DNA from: Mustela lutreola | Taxonomy: Eukaryota; Chordata; Mammalia; Carnivora; Mustelidae | DNA: 64,000 bases | Direction: 5' to 3' | Assembly: GCF_030435805.1 (NCBI RefSeq) | Contig: NC_081292.1 | Span: 182,924,497-182,988,496, forward strand | Shown: positions 39,701 to 50,190 of the stretch, one piece after another | How the letters are laid out: each line of letters opens with the position of its first letter | Numbering within the stretch: the stretch's first letter is position 1 | Position numbers and translations under genes: made by a program | The notes under the pieces: generated by a model | Database searches by the model: none | Told to the model about the DNA's origin: nothing | Seen by the model: the letters and a program-made list of their open reading frames with translations, nothing else

Positions 39701-42570
39701 TTGGCAGCCTCGGAGATGAAGCCCATGGTTGAGCTCCCTGGGATAAAAGTCACTTCGGTCTTGACTTCCTGTTCAGGAAAAGTCTGGGTCAGGGACTTCC
39801 ATCTGGGAAGGGGTGGGGGGGACGGGAAAGCCAGGTATTGGGCTCATATAGGGTCCTTGCTGAGTCTCCACGCCCGGCTCCCGTCCTAACACAATCTGGC
39901 CCCTGCTCTTGGCCTCGAAGAGGATGTGGGAAACAGCCCCTACCTGTCTTTCACCCTTACCTCCCCCTCCTTGACACTTCTGGTCATGGTCAGCTGGTCA
40001 TCCTGCTTCACCAAAGTCATCTTCCTCTCCATGGGGAGGACACGGAACTAAGGGCCAGAGCAGGGAGGGGAGAAGCAGGAGCTGGCCTGGGTCCCGAGTG
40101 AACATGAACAGCACCCCCACAGGTCGCCTTGCCCCATTCTCCTTTAGAAATGAAAAAACTGAGGGAAATTTGGATAGAAATATCTTTGTAGTGAAGTTCA
40201 AGACCAGAAGGCATATGATGGTGTAATAGAAAGTTAAGAAGCAAATGCCCTTCAGAACACGAGTTTTAAAAGAGGGGAATGGTTTCTGTGGGAAACTTCT
40301 TAGGCACAAGTGCTTTCCAGCGTGTAAAACTGGTCCTGTTCCAGAATTTAATGAAGTGGCTGCGGCTGGGTGTGGAAGGCACAGAGCAGGAGAATTTGGA
40401 GGTGAGGGGGTGAAGGGTCCTTGGAAAAGGCCAGGCTCTGGGAAAGGCTGGCCCGAATGGTCCTCAGGGAGGTACTGGGCTCTTGGCCTGGAGAGCCCCT
40501 GGGTGGACTGGACCTAGGGTTCGTGTATTAGAAGGTCATGAGATGCAACCTGTTGCCCCAGATGGATTGGTTTCCAAGTGTGATGGGGATTACAGGGTAA
40601 CTTGGAGAGAGCTGGGGGTGACATCCCCCTGAGTCCCCCCATTCTTCTCCCCCTCCCTCCCAGGGTCTCCATTCTTTCTCCCTGGTTTGGGGTCTAGGCT
40701 TGGGGCCCCAGGGGGTACCTTGATGAACTCTTGACTATGATGCTCCATGACATGCAGTTTCCATGAGAGGTAGCCTGGAGCAGGAGGGGAAGGCTGCCGT
40801 CACTACGACCTCATCACAGGTGACAGGCCAGGAGACAGCAGGGCGGAAGGGTGGGGGCCCAGGCTGGAGGATGCAGGGGGACTGTGACTGCAGGGAAACT
40901 AAGAGGCGCTCTTGTCCTAAGTCTGCAGTTGTGATTAACGTCCCTGTCACCCCCACCTCCTACACACTCTCCTTGCTGCCTTCTGGTCCCAAGGTGAAGT
41001 CCAGGGTGGGTCCTGAGTGAAGATCCTAGTAATGGGGGTGGAGGGCGGAGGGAGGAAGGACGGAGGTGAAGCCTCAGGCAGCAACAAGTCTACCCAGGAG
41101 GGAGTTTCCGCAGAGTATCTTGTCCATGAAGCCACGGCTAAAGGCTTGCACGAAGAGGCAGTGTGACATCACTCCAAATTCATCTTTGTTTTGCCGTCTC
41201 TGCACCTCAATGGTCAGCTCTCCCTGAGGCTCCCCCGTGTCCGAGACCATGGCCAGAGTCTCAGAGAACAGCAGCATCTGCAGCTCCTCCTGCTCTGGGG
41301 GTGGGGGTGGGGGGTTCCCATGGGCACAGATAAAGCCCCAGCTCCTGGGTCTCAACTCTCAGACCACCCCCCCCGCCCCTTCCTCATCTCCTGGGTCCCA
41401 GGCAGCTCCGTTAGCCCGTACAACAGACAGCAGGTGAAGACCCTGCCACCACCCCGAGTCCCCATGTCCTTGGGTGTCTTCTCTTGACAATTATCAACAA
41501 ATAGGGGCACCTGGTGGCTCAGTGGGTTTAGCCTCTGCCTTTGGCTCAGGTCATGATCTTGGGATCCTGGGATGGAGCCCCATGTCGGGCTCTCTGTTCA
41601 GCGGGAGTCTGCTTTTCCCTCTCCTTCTGTGCTCTCTCTCTCAAATAAATAAATAAATCTTTTATTTTATTTATTTTTTTAAAGACTTATTTATTTATTA
41701 TTTTAGAGAAAGAGAGGGAGAAAGCCTAAGCCCAGGAGCTGGGTGAGGAGGGGCAGAGGGAGAGGGAGAGAGAGAATCCCAAGCAAACTCCCTGACTGAG
41801 CAGGGAGTCTGACATGGGGCTCGATCTCAGGACTCTGAGATCATAACCTGAGCTGAAAGCAAGAGTCAGAGGTTTAACTGACTGAACCACCTAGGTGCTC
41901 CAAATAAATAAATCTTTACAAACAATTATTGGGGCACCTGGGTGGCTCAGTCAGTTAAGCAGCTGCCTTCAGCTCAGGTCATGATCCCAGGGTCCTGGGA
42001 TGGAGCCCATGTCAGGCTCCCTGCTCAGTGGGGAGTCTGCTTCCCCCTCTCCCCACTGCTCATGCTCTCTCTCTCTCTAATAAATAAATAAAATCTTAAA
42101 AAAACACACACAAAAAAAATTAAAACAAAACAAAAAAAATTTCTGTGTTTAAAAAAAATAATCAATAACCCTTGAACCCTTTCTGAGTCCCAGGGGAATC
42201 AAGGCTGAGAGAGACAGTGCCAGGTCTGGGCCTTCTGTCTTCCCTCCTCTCCACATCTGTGCCCCCACCGCCCCCACTGTCCAGGCTTACCGAGGGTGCT
42301 GAGGAAGTGGATGGCTTCAGCATTGGCCTTTGGGGCTGGCAGACTCTCTTCAGCTGAGGGCTGATGGTCCTTGGCTTTGGGGACTAGGGAAGGAGGAGAG
42401 GCTGAGGTGGCAATCTTGGGGAGAGGGACAGGGATGGGACACGAGTCCCCAAGGCAAAATCCCCAAGGCCACCTCAAGGAGGATGGTGGGGGAGAAGAGG
42501 AGAAGGTGCTTCTTCAATTTCTAGTGCCAATAGCCCCCTTCCCACCTGTGGATTGAAGTTTAGAGGACAT
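36492..42570 (-). CDS. CATIP: CATIP, ciliogenesis-associated TTC17-interacting protein (10 coding exons)
   Basis: CATIP (C2orf62) binds TTC17 and is reported to promote actin polymerisation during ciliogenesis; it is linked to sperm function. Ten minus-strand exons with GT-AG introns and matching phase give 1152 nt, 383 aa (human about 387). Residues 1-39 are a poorly conserved, likely disordered N-terminus. The body (about 40-300) is family-specific with no catalytic motif I recognise. The last exon carries [20 protein letters not shown] followed by [14 protein letters not shown], which resembles an RII-alpha dimerisation-docking (R2D2) fold common in axonemal proteins. An X-box lies 33 bp upstream of the ATG, supporting RFX/ciliary regulation. 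Gene identity rests on exon sequence recall and on position between SLC11A1 and PNKD. Confidence 0.93.
36919..37007 (-). CDS. CATIP: CATIP coding exon 9
   Basis: 89 nt, [30 protein letters not shown]. Acceptor CCCAG, donor GTGAGG. Confidence 0.93.
37292..37368 (-). CDS. CATIP: CATIP coding exon 8
   Basis: 77 nt, completing Gly then [25 protein letters not shown] plus one base. Acceptor TCCAG, donor GTGAGT. Confidence 0.92.
37594..37772 (+). repeat. 5'-truncated Can-SINE in CATIP intron 7
   Basis: Lacks the first few head bases and starts at GGGTGGCTCAGTGGG; flanks AAACACTCACGA and AAAACCTCACGAG are its duplication. Confidence 0.9.
38410..38534 (-). CDS. CATIP: CATIP coding exon 7
   Basis: 125 nt, [20 protein letters not shown] through [10 protein letters not shown] plus two bases of Gly. 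The acceptor GCCAG has a modest pyrimidine tract; donor GTGAGC. Confidence 0.9.
39601..39768 (-). CDS. CATIP: CATIP coding exon 6
   Basis: 168 nt in phase 0, [20 protein letters not shown] through [16 protein letters not shown]. Acceptor AACAG, donor GTGAGG. Confidence 0.92.
39961..40047 (-). CDS. CATIP: CATIP coding exon 5
   Basis: 87 nt in phase 0, [29 protein letters not shown]. Acceptor CTTAG, donor GTAAGG. Confidence 0.92.
40719..40774 (-). CDS. CATIP: CATIP coding exon 4
   Basis: 56 nt, completing a Gly then [18 protein letters not shown]. Acceptor CTCCAG, donor GTACCC. Confidence 0.92.
41094..41294 (-). CDS. CATIP: CATIP coding exon 3
   Basis: 201 nt, [20 protein letters not shown] through [23 protein letters not shown] plus one base. 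Donor GTAGAC. Confidence 0.92.
41504..41917 (+). repeat. Can-SINE in CATIP intron 2, interrupted
   Basis: GGGCACCTGGTGGCTCAGTG head; tail CAAATAAATAAATAAATC is split by the inverted element at 41661-41900. Confidence 0.88.
41661..41900 (-). repeat. Can-SINE (older subfamily) inserted in a SINE tail
   Basis: Reverse-complement, ending GAACCACCTAGGTGCTCC; AAATAAATAAATCTTT occurs on both sides. Confidence 0.85.
41931..42110 (+). repeat. Can-SINE in CATIP intron 2
   Basis: GGGGCACCTGGGTGGCTCAG head to AATAAATAAAATC tail; third SINE in the cluster. Confidence 0.9.
42291..42383 (-). CDS. CATIP: CATIP coding exon 2
   Basis: 93 nt, [31 protein letters not shown]. The acceptor CTTCCCTAG with a strong pyrimidine tract fixes the start; donor GTAAGC. 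Confidence 0.88.
42546..42570 (-). CDS. CATIP: CATIP coding exon 1
   Basis: 25 nt encoding MSSKLQST plus one base of a split codon; ATG at 42570-42568, donor GTGGGA. Confidence 0.88.
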
Positions 42571-42602
42571 GCTGCCTTCTGCTACCCAGGCTGCGTCCAG
42601 AT

Positions 42603-42616
42603 GTCTCCATGGCAAC
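42603..42616. promoter_or_regulatory. CATIP: RFX X-box in the CATIP promoter
   Basis: The minus strand reads GTTGCCATGGAGAC, a near-palindromic X-box of the kind bound by RFX factors that drive ciliary genes, 33 bp upstream of the CATIP ATG. An ETS-like CCGGAAG overlaps its plus-strand right edge (42616-42622). Confidence 0.8.
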
Positions 42617-42791
42617 CGGAAGCCAGCTACCGCCTCTTAAAGGGCCATCAACACATCTCACAAAACACCCAGACCTGGACACAATGGTAGGAACTGTGGG
42701 CTTTGTAACTCAGGCCATGCCTGAAGCATTGTCCTGCAGAGGGAACATTTGACATAGCAGAGGGATGACATGGGTCATTAGAATCACCTTA

Positions 42792-42895
42792 GGGAGTGCC
42801 TGGCTGGCTCAGCTGGAGGAGCATGTGACTCTTGATCTCGGGATCATGAGTTCTATCCCCACGTTGGGTGTAGAGATTACTAAAAAATAATAATA
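42792..42895 (+). repeat. Short tRNA-type Can-SINE
   Basis: Older subfamily that keeps tRNA-like text (TGCCTGGCTGGCTCAGCTGG, TTGATCTCGGGATCATGAGT) and GTAGAGATTACTAAAAAATA tail. Confidence 0.85.
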
Positions 42896-43059
42896 ACAGT
42901 AAACATAAAAAAAAAAGAATGACCTTGGAAGCTGTGGCCCTGAGTCAGATATGACCTCACATGCGTAGACCCCCCCTTAGATGCCCCGTGAATAGTGCCC
43001 TATGTGAGAATGATGGTGATAACAATGACAGTCACAGCAAACCCTTAAGCTATGCTTAC

Positions 43060-43218
43060 TGTAGATCTGGCACTGTTCTGGAGGGCTGGACACAGGTGAT
43101 CTCATTCAATATTCAGACCAACCCTCTGAGCAGGTCCTTTTTTCCCCTGCACTTTATGGCTGAGAAACCTGAGGCACTGAGAGGTTAAATGTCTTCCCAA
43201 GGTCACAGGGCTGATAGA
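43060..43218 (-). repeat. MIR SINE fragment
   Basis: CTGAGAAACCTGAGGCACTG AGAGGTTAAATG and GGTCACAGGGCTGA, the reverse-complement MIR core. Confidence 0.8.
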
Positions 43219-43345
43219 GTTGATCCTTGCACGGCACGGGTTTGGGCTCCCTGGGTCCACTTATAGGCAGATGTTTTTCAGTAAATATGGTACAGTAATG
43301 TAAATATATTTTCTCTTCCTAATGTTTTCTTTTTCCTTCTTCTTA

Positions 43346-43503
43346 AGGATTTTATTTATTTAGATGGGGGGGTAGTGGCAGGAGGAGAGGGGGAGAGAGA
43401 GAATCTCAAGCAGACATAGGGCTCTATCCCACCACCCTGAGATCATGACCTGAGCCAAAATCAAGAGTGCAATGCTTTGTCGACTGAGCCACTCAGGCAG
43501 CCC
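43346..43503 (-). repeat. Can-SINE (older subfamily)
   Basis: AGGATTTTATTTATTTAGAT tail to GAGCCACTCAGGCAGCCC head, diverged. Confidence 0.85.
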
Positions 43504-43739
43504 TTTTCCTTATCACTTCTTAATAACATTTTCTCTCACTTACTTTATTGGAAGAACACCATATATAATAACAGAAGGTACAAAATGTGTGTCAATCAAC
43601 ATTTTATGTTATCTGTAAGACTTTGGGTCAATAGTAGGCTATTAATAGTTAAGTTTGGAGAGAGTCAAAGTTATATTTGGCTTTTCTTTCTTTTTTTTTT
43701 TTAAGTTTTTCCTTTTTTTAAAAACACAAATTTCAGTTT

Positions 43740-43853
43740 TATTTTTTTAAGTTTGTTTATTTATTTAAGTAATATCTACACCCAATGTGGACCTCTAACT
43801 CATGACCTTGAGATCAAGTCACATGCTCCTCCCACTGAACCAGCCAGGTGACC
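43740..43853 (-). repeat. Short tRNA-type Can-SINE
   Basis: Reverse complement of the same short subfamily as at 42792 (TAATATCTACACCCAATGTG, CATGACCTTGAGATCAAGTC). Confidence 0.82.
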
Positions 43854-44301
43854 CATGCCCAGATTTTCAACCGTGTCCGAAAGGGCGGGGCAGTGTTGGT
43901 GGGCCCAGCCGCCATGTTGTTCAAGGGGCAGAGCCATGACTCAAGCCAGTCTGGCTCCTAGAGAGAATTCGAAGAAAAATGAAGCAGCAAATAGATAATA
44001 GGTTGAATCCAAACAAGTGCCACAGAACGGGTAGTGATTGGTGACAAAGACGAAAACTGTGTTATGATAGGACTCAGACCCCAGGCTGTGGCCGATCTGG
44101 TCCCCACCTTGTAAGTGTCTGAGTCTGCATCATAGTGACTACAAAAAGGGGCTCAGCCTGAAAGAATCACACACACAAATCTTCTCCGAAACCTCCATCA
44201 CCAAAGGAGTTGGCCACCCACCCCCAACCCCCACCATAGTCCTCAGGAAGGTAATCTTCCAATGTCTTCTCATTAGGTAATTACCAGCTTCAGGAAGATT
44301 T
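43854..44301. other. Intergenic stretch without recognised features
   Basis: No gene or repeat recognised before the L1 insertion. Confidence 0.4.
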
Positions 44302-44310
44302 AGAATTATG

Positions 44311-45363
44311 TGTAAGCAAAGGAAACAGTTAACAAAACTAAAGACAACTGACAGAATGGGAGAAGCTATTTGCAAATGACATATCAGATAAAGGGCTAGT
44401 ATCCAAAATCTATAAAGAGCTTAGCAAACTCAACACCCAAAGAACAAATAATCCAATCAGGAAATGGGCAGAGGACATGAACAGGCATTTCTGCAAAGAA
44501 GACATCCAGATGGCCAACAGACGCATGGAAAAGTGCTCCACATCACTCGGCATCAGGGAAATACAAATCAAAACCACAGTGAGATACCACCTCACACCAG
44601 TCAGAATGGCTTAAATTAACAAATCAGGAAATGACAGATGCTGGCGAGGATGCAGAGAAAGGGGAACCCTCCTACACTGTTGGTGGGAATTCAATCTGGT
44701 GCAACCACTCTGGAAAATAGCATGGAGGTTCCTCAAAAAGTTGAAAATAGAGCTACCTTATGACCCAGCAACTGCACTACTGGGTATTTACCCTAAAGAT
44801 AAAAACATAGTGATCCGAAGGTACACATGCACCCAAATATTTATAGCAGCAATGTCCACAATAGCCAAACTATGGAAAGAACCTAGATGTCCATCAACAG
44901 ATGAATGGATAAAGAAGATGTGGTGTATATACACAATGGAATACTATGCAGCCATCAAAAGAAATGAAATCTTGCCATTTGCAATGACGTGGATGGAACT
45001 AGAGGGCATTATGCTGAGCGAAATAAGTCAGTTGGAGAAAGACAACTATCATATGATCTCCCTGATATGAGGAAGTGGAGATGCAATGTGGGAGGTTTGG
45101 GGTATAGGAAAAGAATAAATGAAACAAGATGGGATCGGGAAGGAGACAAACCATAAGAGACTCTTAATGTCACAAAACAAACTGAGGGTTGCGGGGAGGA
45201 CCGGGGTTGGGAGAAGGGGGGTGGGGTTATGGACACTGAAAGAGGGTATGTGCTATGGCGAGTGCTGTGAAGTGTATAAACCTGGCGATTCACAGGCCTG
45301 TACAACTGGGGCTAATAATACATTATGTACTTATAAAAAAAATTTTAAAAAGACTAAAAAGAA
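44311..45363 (+). repeat. Young 5'-truncated L1 (ORF2 C-terminus and 3' end)
   Basis: Begins in ORF2 at TGTAAGCAAAGGAAACAGTT and runs to a 3' AT-rich tail. Duplication AGAATTATG at 44302-44310 and 45364-45372. A frame at 44699-45070 keeps L1 ORF2 end residues ([31 protein letters not shown]). No endonuclease or reverse-transcriptase domain is included, so it cannot move by itself. Confidence 0.93.
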
Positions 45364-45499
45364 AGAATTATGAGTAGAATTGCTTGAGACAATTGAACTA
45401 ACAATGTTAATTTTTGTGTGTGTCATATTGTGCCTACTTGGTATTTCAAGTTCTTTAAAATAATTTGGCATAGAAGGATGCTTAAAAGATAAGTTTTGA

Positions 45500-45705
45500 G
45501 GGGCACTTGGGTGGCTCAGTCAGTTAAGTGTTTGACTTCAGCTCAGGTCATGATCTTAGGGTCCCAGGATCAAGCCCCACATTGGACTCCCTGCTCAGCG
45601 GGGAGCCTGTTTCTCCCTCTCTCTCTGTCCCTCCCCCTTTGCTCATACTCTTGCACACTCTCTCTCTTTCATATGAATAAATAAAAAAATCTTAAAAAAA
45701 ATTTA
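45500..45705 (+). repeat. Can-SINE
   Basis: GGGGCACTTGGGTGGCTCAG head; ATAAATAAAAAAATC tail. Confidence 0.9.
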
Positions 45706-45712
45706 AAAAGAG

Positions 45713-45930
45713 GGACGCCTAGGTGGCTCAGTTGGTTAAGCTGCCTTCAGCTCGGGTCATGATCCTAGCGTCCTGGGATCGAGTCTCGAATCAGGCTCCT
45801 TGCTCGGCAGGGAGCCTGCTTCTCCCTCTGCCTCTGCCTGCCACTCTGTCTGCCTGTGCTCGCTCTCGCTCCTCTCTCTCTGACAAATAAATAAATAAAT
45901 AAATTCTTTAAAAAAAATAAAAATAAAAAA
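45713..45930 (+). repeat. Can-SINE
   Basis: GGGACGCCTAGGTGGCTCAG head, AATAAATAAATAAATAAATT tail. Confidence 0.9.
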
Positions 45931-45972
45931 AAGAGAAGTCTTGAGATTCTAATTTACATCAGGCAGTTGAGT

Positions 45973-46090
45973 GGCACCTGGCTGGGTCAGTCATAGAGGG
46001 TGGGACTCTTGACCTTGGTGGTTGTGGGTTCGAGCATCACATTGAGTATAGAAAGCACCTAAAAAAACAAAAAAACTTTAAAAAATAAAT
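45973..46090 (+). repeat. Short tRNA-type Can-SINE
   Basis: GTGGCACCTGGCTGGGTCAG head with TTGTGGGTTCGAGCATCACA. Confidence 0.83.
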
Positions 46091-46095
46091 AAATT

Positions 46096-46290
46096 GGGGG
46101 CACCTGGGTGGCTCAGTGGGTTAAGCCTCTGCCTTCAGCTCAGGTCATGATCCCAGGGTTCTGGGATCGAGTGACGCATCGGGCTCTCTGCTCAGCGGGG
46201 AGCCTGCTTCCTCCTCTCTCACTGCCTGCCTCTCTGCCTACTTGTGATCTCTGTATGTCAACTAAATAAATAAATACTCTTAAAAAAATA
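46096..46290 (+). repeat. Can-SINE
   Basis: Young-type element; fourth in a head-to-tail series of SINEs from 45500. Confidence 0.9.
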
Positions 46291-46350
46291 AATAAATTGG
46301 GCAGCTGAATAATTGATTTAGACTGAACTCTGAAGTTAAATTCTTACTGG

Positions 46351-47211
46351 ATGGGAATGCAAGTTGGTGCAGCCATTTTGGAGAACAGTGTGGAGATTTC
46401 TTAAAGAGTTAAAAATAGAGCTTCCCTATGACCCTGCAATTGCACTACTGGGTATTTACCCCAAAGATACAGATGTAGTGAAAAGAAGGGCCATCTGTAC
46501 CCCAATGTATAGCAGCAATGGTCACAGTCGCCATTGATGCTATAATGGCATAGCATCAATGTGGAAAGAACCAAGATGCCCTTCAGTGGACGAATGGATA
46601 AGGAAGATGTGGTCCATATACACTATGGAGCATTATGCCTCCATCAGAAAGGATGAATGCGGGGCGCCTGGGTGGCTCAGTGGGTTAAGCTGCTGCCTTC
46701 AGCTCAGGTCATGATCTCGGGGTCCTGGGATCGAGTCCCGCATCGGGCTCTCTGCTCAGCAGGGAGCCTGCTTCCTCCGCTCTCTCTCTGCCTACTTGTA
46801 ATCTCTCTCTGTCAAATAAATAAATAAAATCTTAAAAAAAAAAAAAAAAAGAAAGGATGAATGCCCCACTTTTGTATTGACATGGATGGGACTGGAAGAG
46901 ATTATGCTGAGTGAAATAAGTCAACAGAGAGAGTCAATTATCATATGGTTTCACTTATTTGTGGAGCATAACAAATAACATGGAGGACATAGGGAGATGG
47001 AGAGCAGAAGGGAATTGAGGGAAATTGGAAGGGGAGATGAACCATGAGAGACTATGGACTCTGAAAAACAATCTGAGGGTTTTGAAGGGTCGGGGGGTGG
47101 GAGGTTGGGGGATCCAGGTGGTGGGTATTATGGAGGGCACTGGGTGTGGTGCATAAACAATGAATTCTGTTATGCTGAGAAGAAATTAATTTAAAAAAAG
47201 TAAAATGGAAA
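46351..47211 (+). repeat. 5'-truncated L1, interrupted by a SINE
   Basis: ORF2 end and carnivore L1 3' region (CACTGGGTGTGGTGCATAAA). Duplication AAATTCTTACTGG at 46338-46350 and 47212-47224. Contains an aberrant palindrome at 46532-46561. Confidence 0.92.
46661..46849 (+). repeat. Can-SINE inside L1
   Basis: Young element with exact duplication AGAAAGGATGAATGC at 46646-46660 and 46850-46864. Confidence 0.94.
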
Positions 47212-47377
47212 AAATTCTTACTGGAATTGTAAATAGAACCAAAACATTTTTTAAAAACATCAAAATTTTAAAAATAAAATAAAATGAAAAACCTTTAATT
47301 TTGCTGTATGTATGTATTATTATTATTATTATTATGTTTTATTAACCTCACAGTCACCCAGGGGGTTCCATATGTAT

Positions 47378-47501
47378 GTATTTATAAGTAGGCTCCACAC
47401 CCAACATGGAGTCCAATGCTGGACCCAAACTCATGACCCTAAGATTAAGACCTGAGCTAATATCAAGAGTTGGACACTGAACCAAGCCACCCAGGTGCCC
47501 C
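47378..47501 (-). repeat. Short tRNA-type Can-SINE
   Basis: TAGGCTCCACACCCAACATG and AGCCACCCAGGTGCCCC; preceded by a short (ATT)n tract at 47316-47334. Confidence 0.82.
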
Positions 47502-47660
47502 CAAATTTACCATATTTATATGTTTATTTTTATTAGATTACAACCAAAGTACTTGGGAGGCTTGTTTCTCTTTTTTTAAGATAACTGGATTCTTTTTATC
47601 TTACTTTATTTTTTCCAGCTTTATGAGATATAATTGACATATAATAATCAGTCACCTTTA

Positions 47661-47864
47661 TTTTATTTTATTTTTTTTTTAAAGATTTATTTATTTATTT
47701 GACAGAGAGAGACCACAAGTAGGCAGAGAGGCAGGCAGAGAGAGAGAGGAGGAAGCAGGCTCCCCGCTGAGCAGAGAGCCCGATGTGGGACTCGATCCCA
47801 GGACCCTGAGATCATGACCTGAGCCGAAGGCAGCGGCCTAACCCACTGAGCCACCCAGGCGCCC
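47661..47864 (-). repeat. Can-SINE
   Basis: Young element with exact duplication AATCAGTCACCTTTA at 47646-47660 and 47865-47879. Confidence 0.94.
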
Positions 47865-47957
47865 AATCAGTCACCTTTAAAAAGGAAGAATATCTGGGAT
47901 GAATAAATATAACACAAACTGCCGAGAGCAGCTGCAATTTTGAAAAGAGGACCAATT

Positions 47958-48134
47958 TTTTAAACAAGATTTTATTTATTTATTTGACAGACAGAAATCA
48001 CAAGTAGGCAGAGAGGCAGGCAGAGAGGAGGAAGCAGGCTTCCTGCTGAGCAGAGAGTCCGATGCCCAGGACTCTGGGATCATGACCTGAGCTGAAGGCA
48101 GAAGCTTTAACCCACTGAGTCACCCAGGTACCCC
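47958..48134 (-). repeat. Can-SINE
   Basis: Duplication AAGAGGACCAATT at both ends; internal deletion in the CCCGATG-GGACTC region. Confidence 0.92.
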
Positions 48135-48311
48135 AAGAGGACCAATTATTAATCAAAGTCCCCTTAAAAGTTATTAATAACATTATTATTGTTATATTAT
48201 TAACATTAACATACTGGATTTATGATGAAAACAGGACTGATAAGTTGAACTTAAAAGTTTTAAAATGCTTATGTTTTAAAATTTGCAATTTAAGAAACTA
48301 TTAGATTTTTA

Positions 48312-48445
48312 AATTTTATTTTTACTAGGTTTTTTTGTTTGTTTGTTTGTTTTTGGTAAGCTTTACCCACAATGTGGGGCTTGAACTCATGACCTCAAGA
48401 GCAAGAGTCTCAAGCCCTAACCGACTGAGCCAGACAGGTGCCCCT
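48312..48445 (-). repeat. Short tRNA-type Can-SINE
   Basis: CTTTACCCACAATGTGGGGC and CTGAGCCAGACAGGTGCCCC in reverse complement. Confidence 0.82.
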
Positions 48446-48569
48446 AATTTTAATTGTTTTTTAAATTTTATTTTGAGTGTTAATTTTTAAAAGCCACAGT
48501 GCATTCTGAAGAAGCCTTTCTCTGCACATAAGCAACTGTCAGCGGCATTAAGAAAACTCACAACGACTT

Positions 48570-49380
48570 TACAAGGTAGTCTGTTAGTTCCTCAAAAAGT
48601 TGAATGTGGAGTTACTATATGACTCAGCAATTCCACTCCTAGGTATATACCCAAGAGAACTGAAAACATCTGTTGGCACAAAAACCCGTACACAGATGTT
48701 CATAGCACCATTATTCATGACAGCCAAAAAGTGGAAAGAACCCAGCTGTCTGTCAACTGACTAACGGATAAACAAAATATGGTGTATATACACACAATGC
48801 AATATTATTCAACCGTAAGAAGAGTAAAGTATGCACAGGTGCTGGAACACGAGCCTTGAGAACAGCCTGAGCGAGAGGAGCTGGTCACGAAAGACCACGT
48901 ACTGTCTGATGCCATGTTTGTGATTTGTATAAACCTGTGGGGACAGAAAGCTCATCAGTAGCTGTCTGGTGTGGGTCCGGAGAGGCAGGGAGTGAAATCC
49001 AATGGGCACTGGCGTTCTTTTGGGGATAAATGAAAATGTTCTAAAGTTAGATTGTGAGGTCCCCGGGTGGCGCAGTAGACTAAGTGACTGACTCTTGGCT
49101 CAGGTCATGCTCTCGGGATCATGGGATAAAGCCGCATGTGGGGCTCCTGGATCAGCACAGAGTCTGCTTGGGTTTCTCTCTCCTCTTCTGCCCCTCCTTC
49201 CCCACCCCCACATGCGTGCTCTCTTTCTCAAATCAATAAATAAATCTTAAAAAATTTTAAATTAGATTGTGATGATCACAAAACAGTGCATATACTAAAA
49301 ATCACTGAATTGTACACTTTAAAAGGATGAATTTTGTGCCACGTCCATGATAGATCAAGAGAGTTGTTAATAAAAGGAGA
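48570..49380 (+). repeat. Old L1 fragment
   Basis: L1M ORF2 end text (CAGCAATTCCACTCCTAGGT, ATGGTGTATATACACACAAT), interrupted by a SINE at 49057. Confidence 0.8.
49057..49255 (+). repeat. Can-SINE inside old L1
   Basis: GGTCCCCGGGTGGCGCAGTA head; TTAGATTGTGA on both sides. Confidence 0.88.
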
Positions 49381-50019
49381 TTTAAATAAGATCTACAAAA
49401 GCAAACCCTGTTGCTTTCATACGTAAATGACATAAAGTTGGAAAAAATATTTTTGCTTATTAGGACAAAGTTGGAAAAAAAAGAAGCCAGTTATGGTGTA
49501 GATGCTCTTGAAGGGGTGCCCATGTAGTTCTCTCCCTACTGTGCACCCCCCACTCCTGGCCTGAAGGCAGATTTGTTCTCCAAGCCCTTTACTGTTTAGA
49601 GTTTCCCTCCTCCCCCCCCCCCCCCCCCTTGGTCAGGCCCCTGGAGCTGCACAGAGCTCCCGCCAGTCTGTCCACAACTTTCTCATCCCCCCGCCCCGGC
49701 CATTTCTTTCCATTTGTGCTGGCCGTTTCCTGCTAGCAGAGAAAGAAATGTGACAAAGTGGTTCACAGAAGGATCAACATTCAGTTTGTTCGTCCGATTT
49801 TAAAACGTCTGAAACAGATCTGCCACAGACCCTTGTCACCGTCCCCCGCCCCTTAGCGCCTCCTAGTGGAGGTTCCCCAGTGGAAGGATGCTCTGTAGCA
49901 GGTTGACCTACTAGTTGTGCGGCAGTGTTGGGCAGGTTGGCCTCTCTGAATCTATGACAGGGACAGCCTGTATCCTCTGAGTCACGGGGATCGGCATCTA
50001 AGGAACCACAGCCACTAAC
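49381..50019. other. Intergenic stretch with a poly-C tract
   Basis: A 17-base C run lies at 49612-49628. No gene or repeat family recognised otherwise. Confidence 0.5.
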
Positions 50020-50186
50020 GTGAAGAGGGGCTCACTCTGTGCTCAGCTCTGCAGGTATCAACTCGCTAGGTCCTCACAATCAGCTTCTGCGGCAGTGCTA
50101 GCCACACCCTCAGTGGATGCAGGAGAGAGGGAGGCACAGAAAGGTTAAGTAACTTGCCCAAGTTCACCCAGTTAATAAGTGGAAAG
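50020..50186 (-). repeat. MIR SINE fragment
   Basis: CACAGAAAGGTTAAGTAACT TGCCCAAGTTCACCC, the reverse MIR core. Confidence 0.82.
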
Positions 50187-50190
50187 CGTG

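Noticed and set aside
42792-42895. tRNA gene
   Set aside because: tRNA-like head belongs to a Can-SINE with A-rich tail; box and stem features are degraded and the same text recurs at several sites.
44699-45070. Functional L1 protein
   Set aside because: Only the extreme ORF2 C-terminus is present in a 5'-truncated copy.
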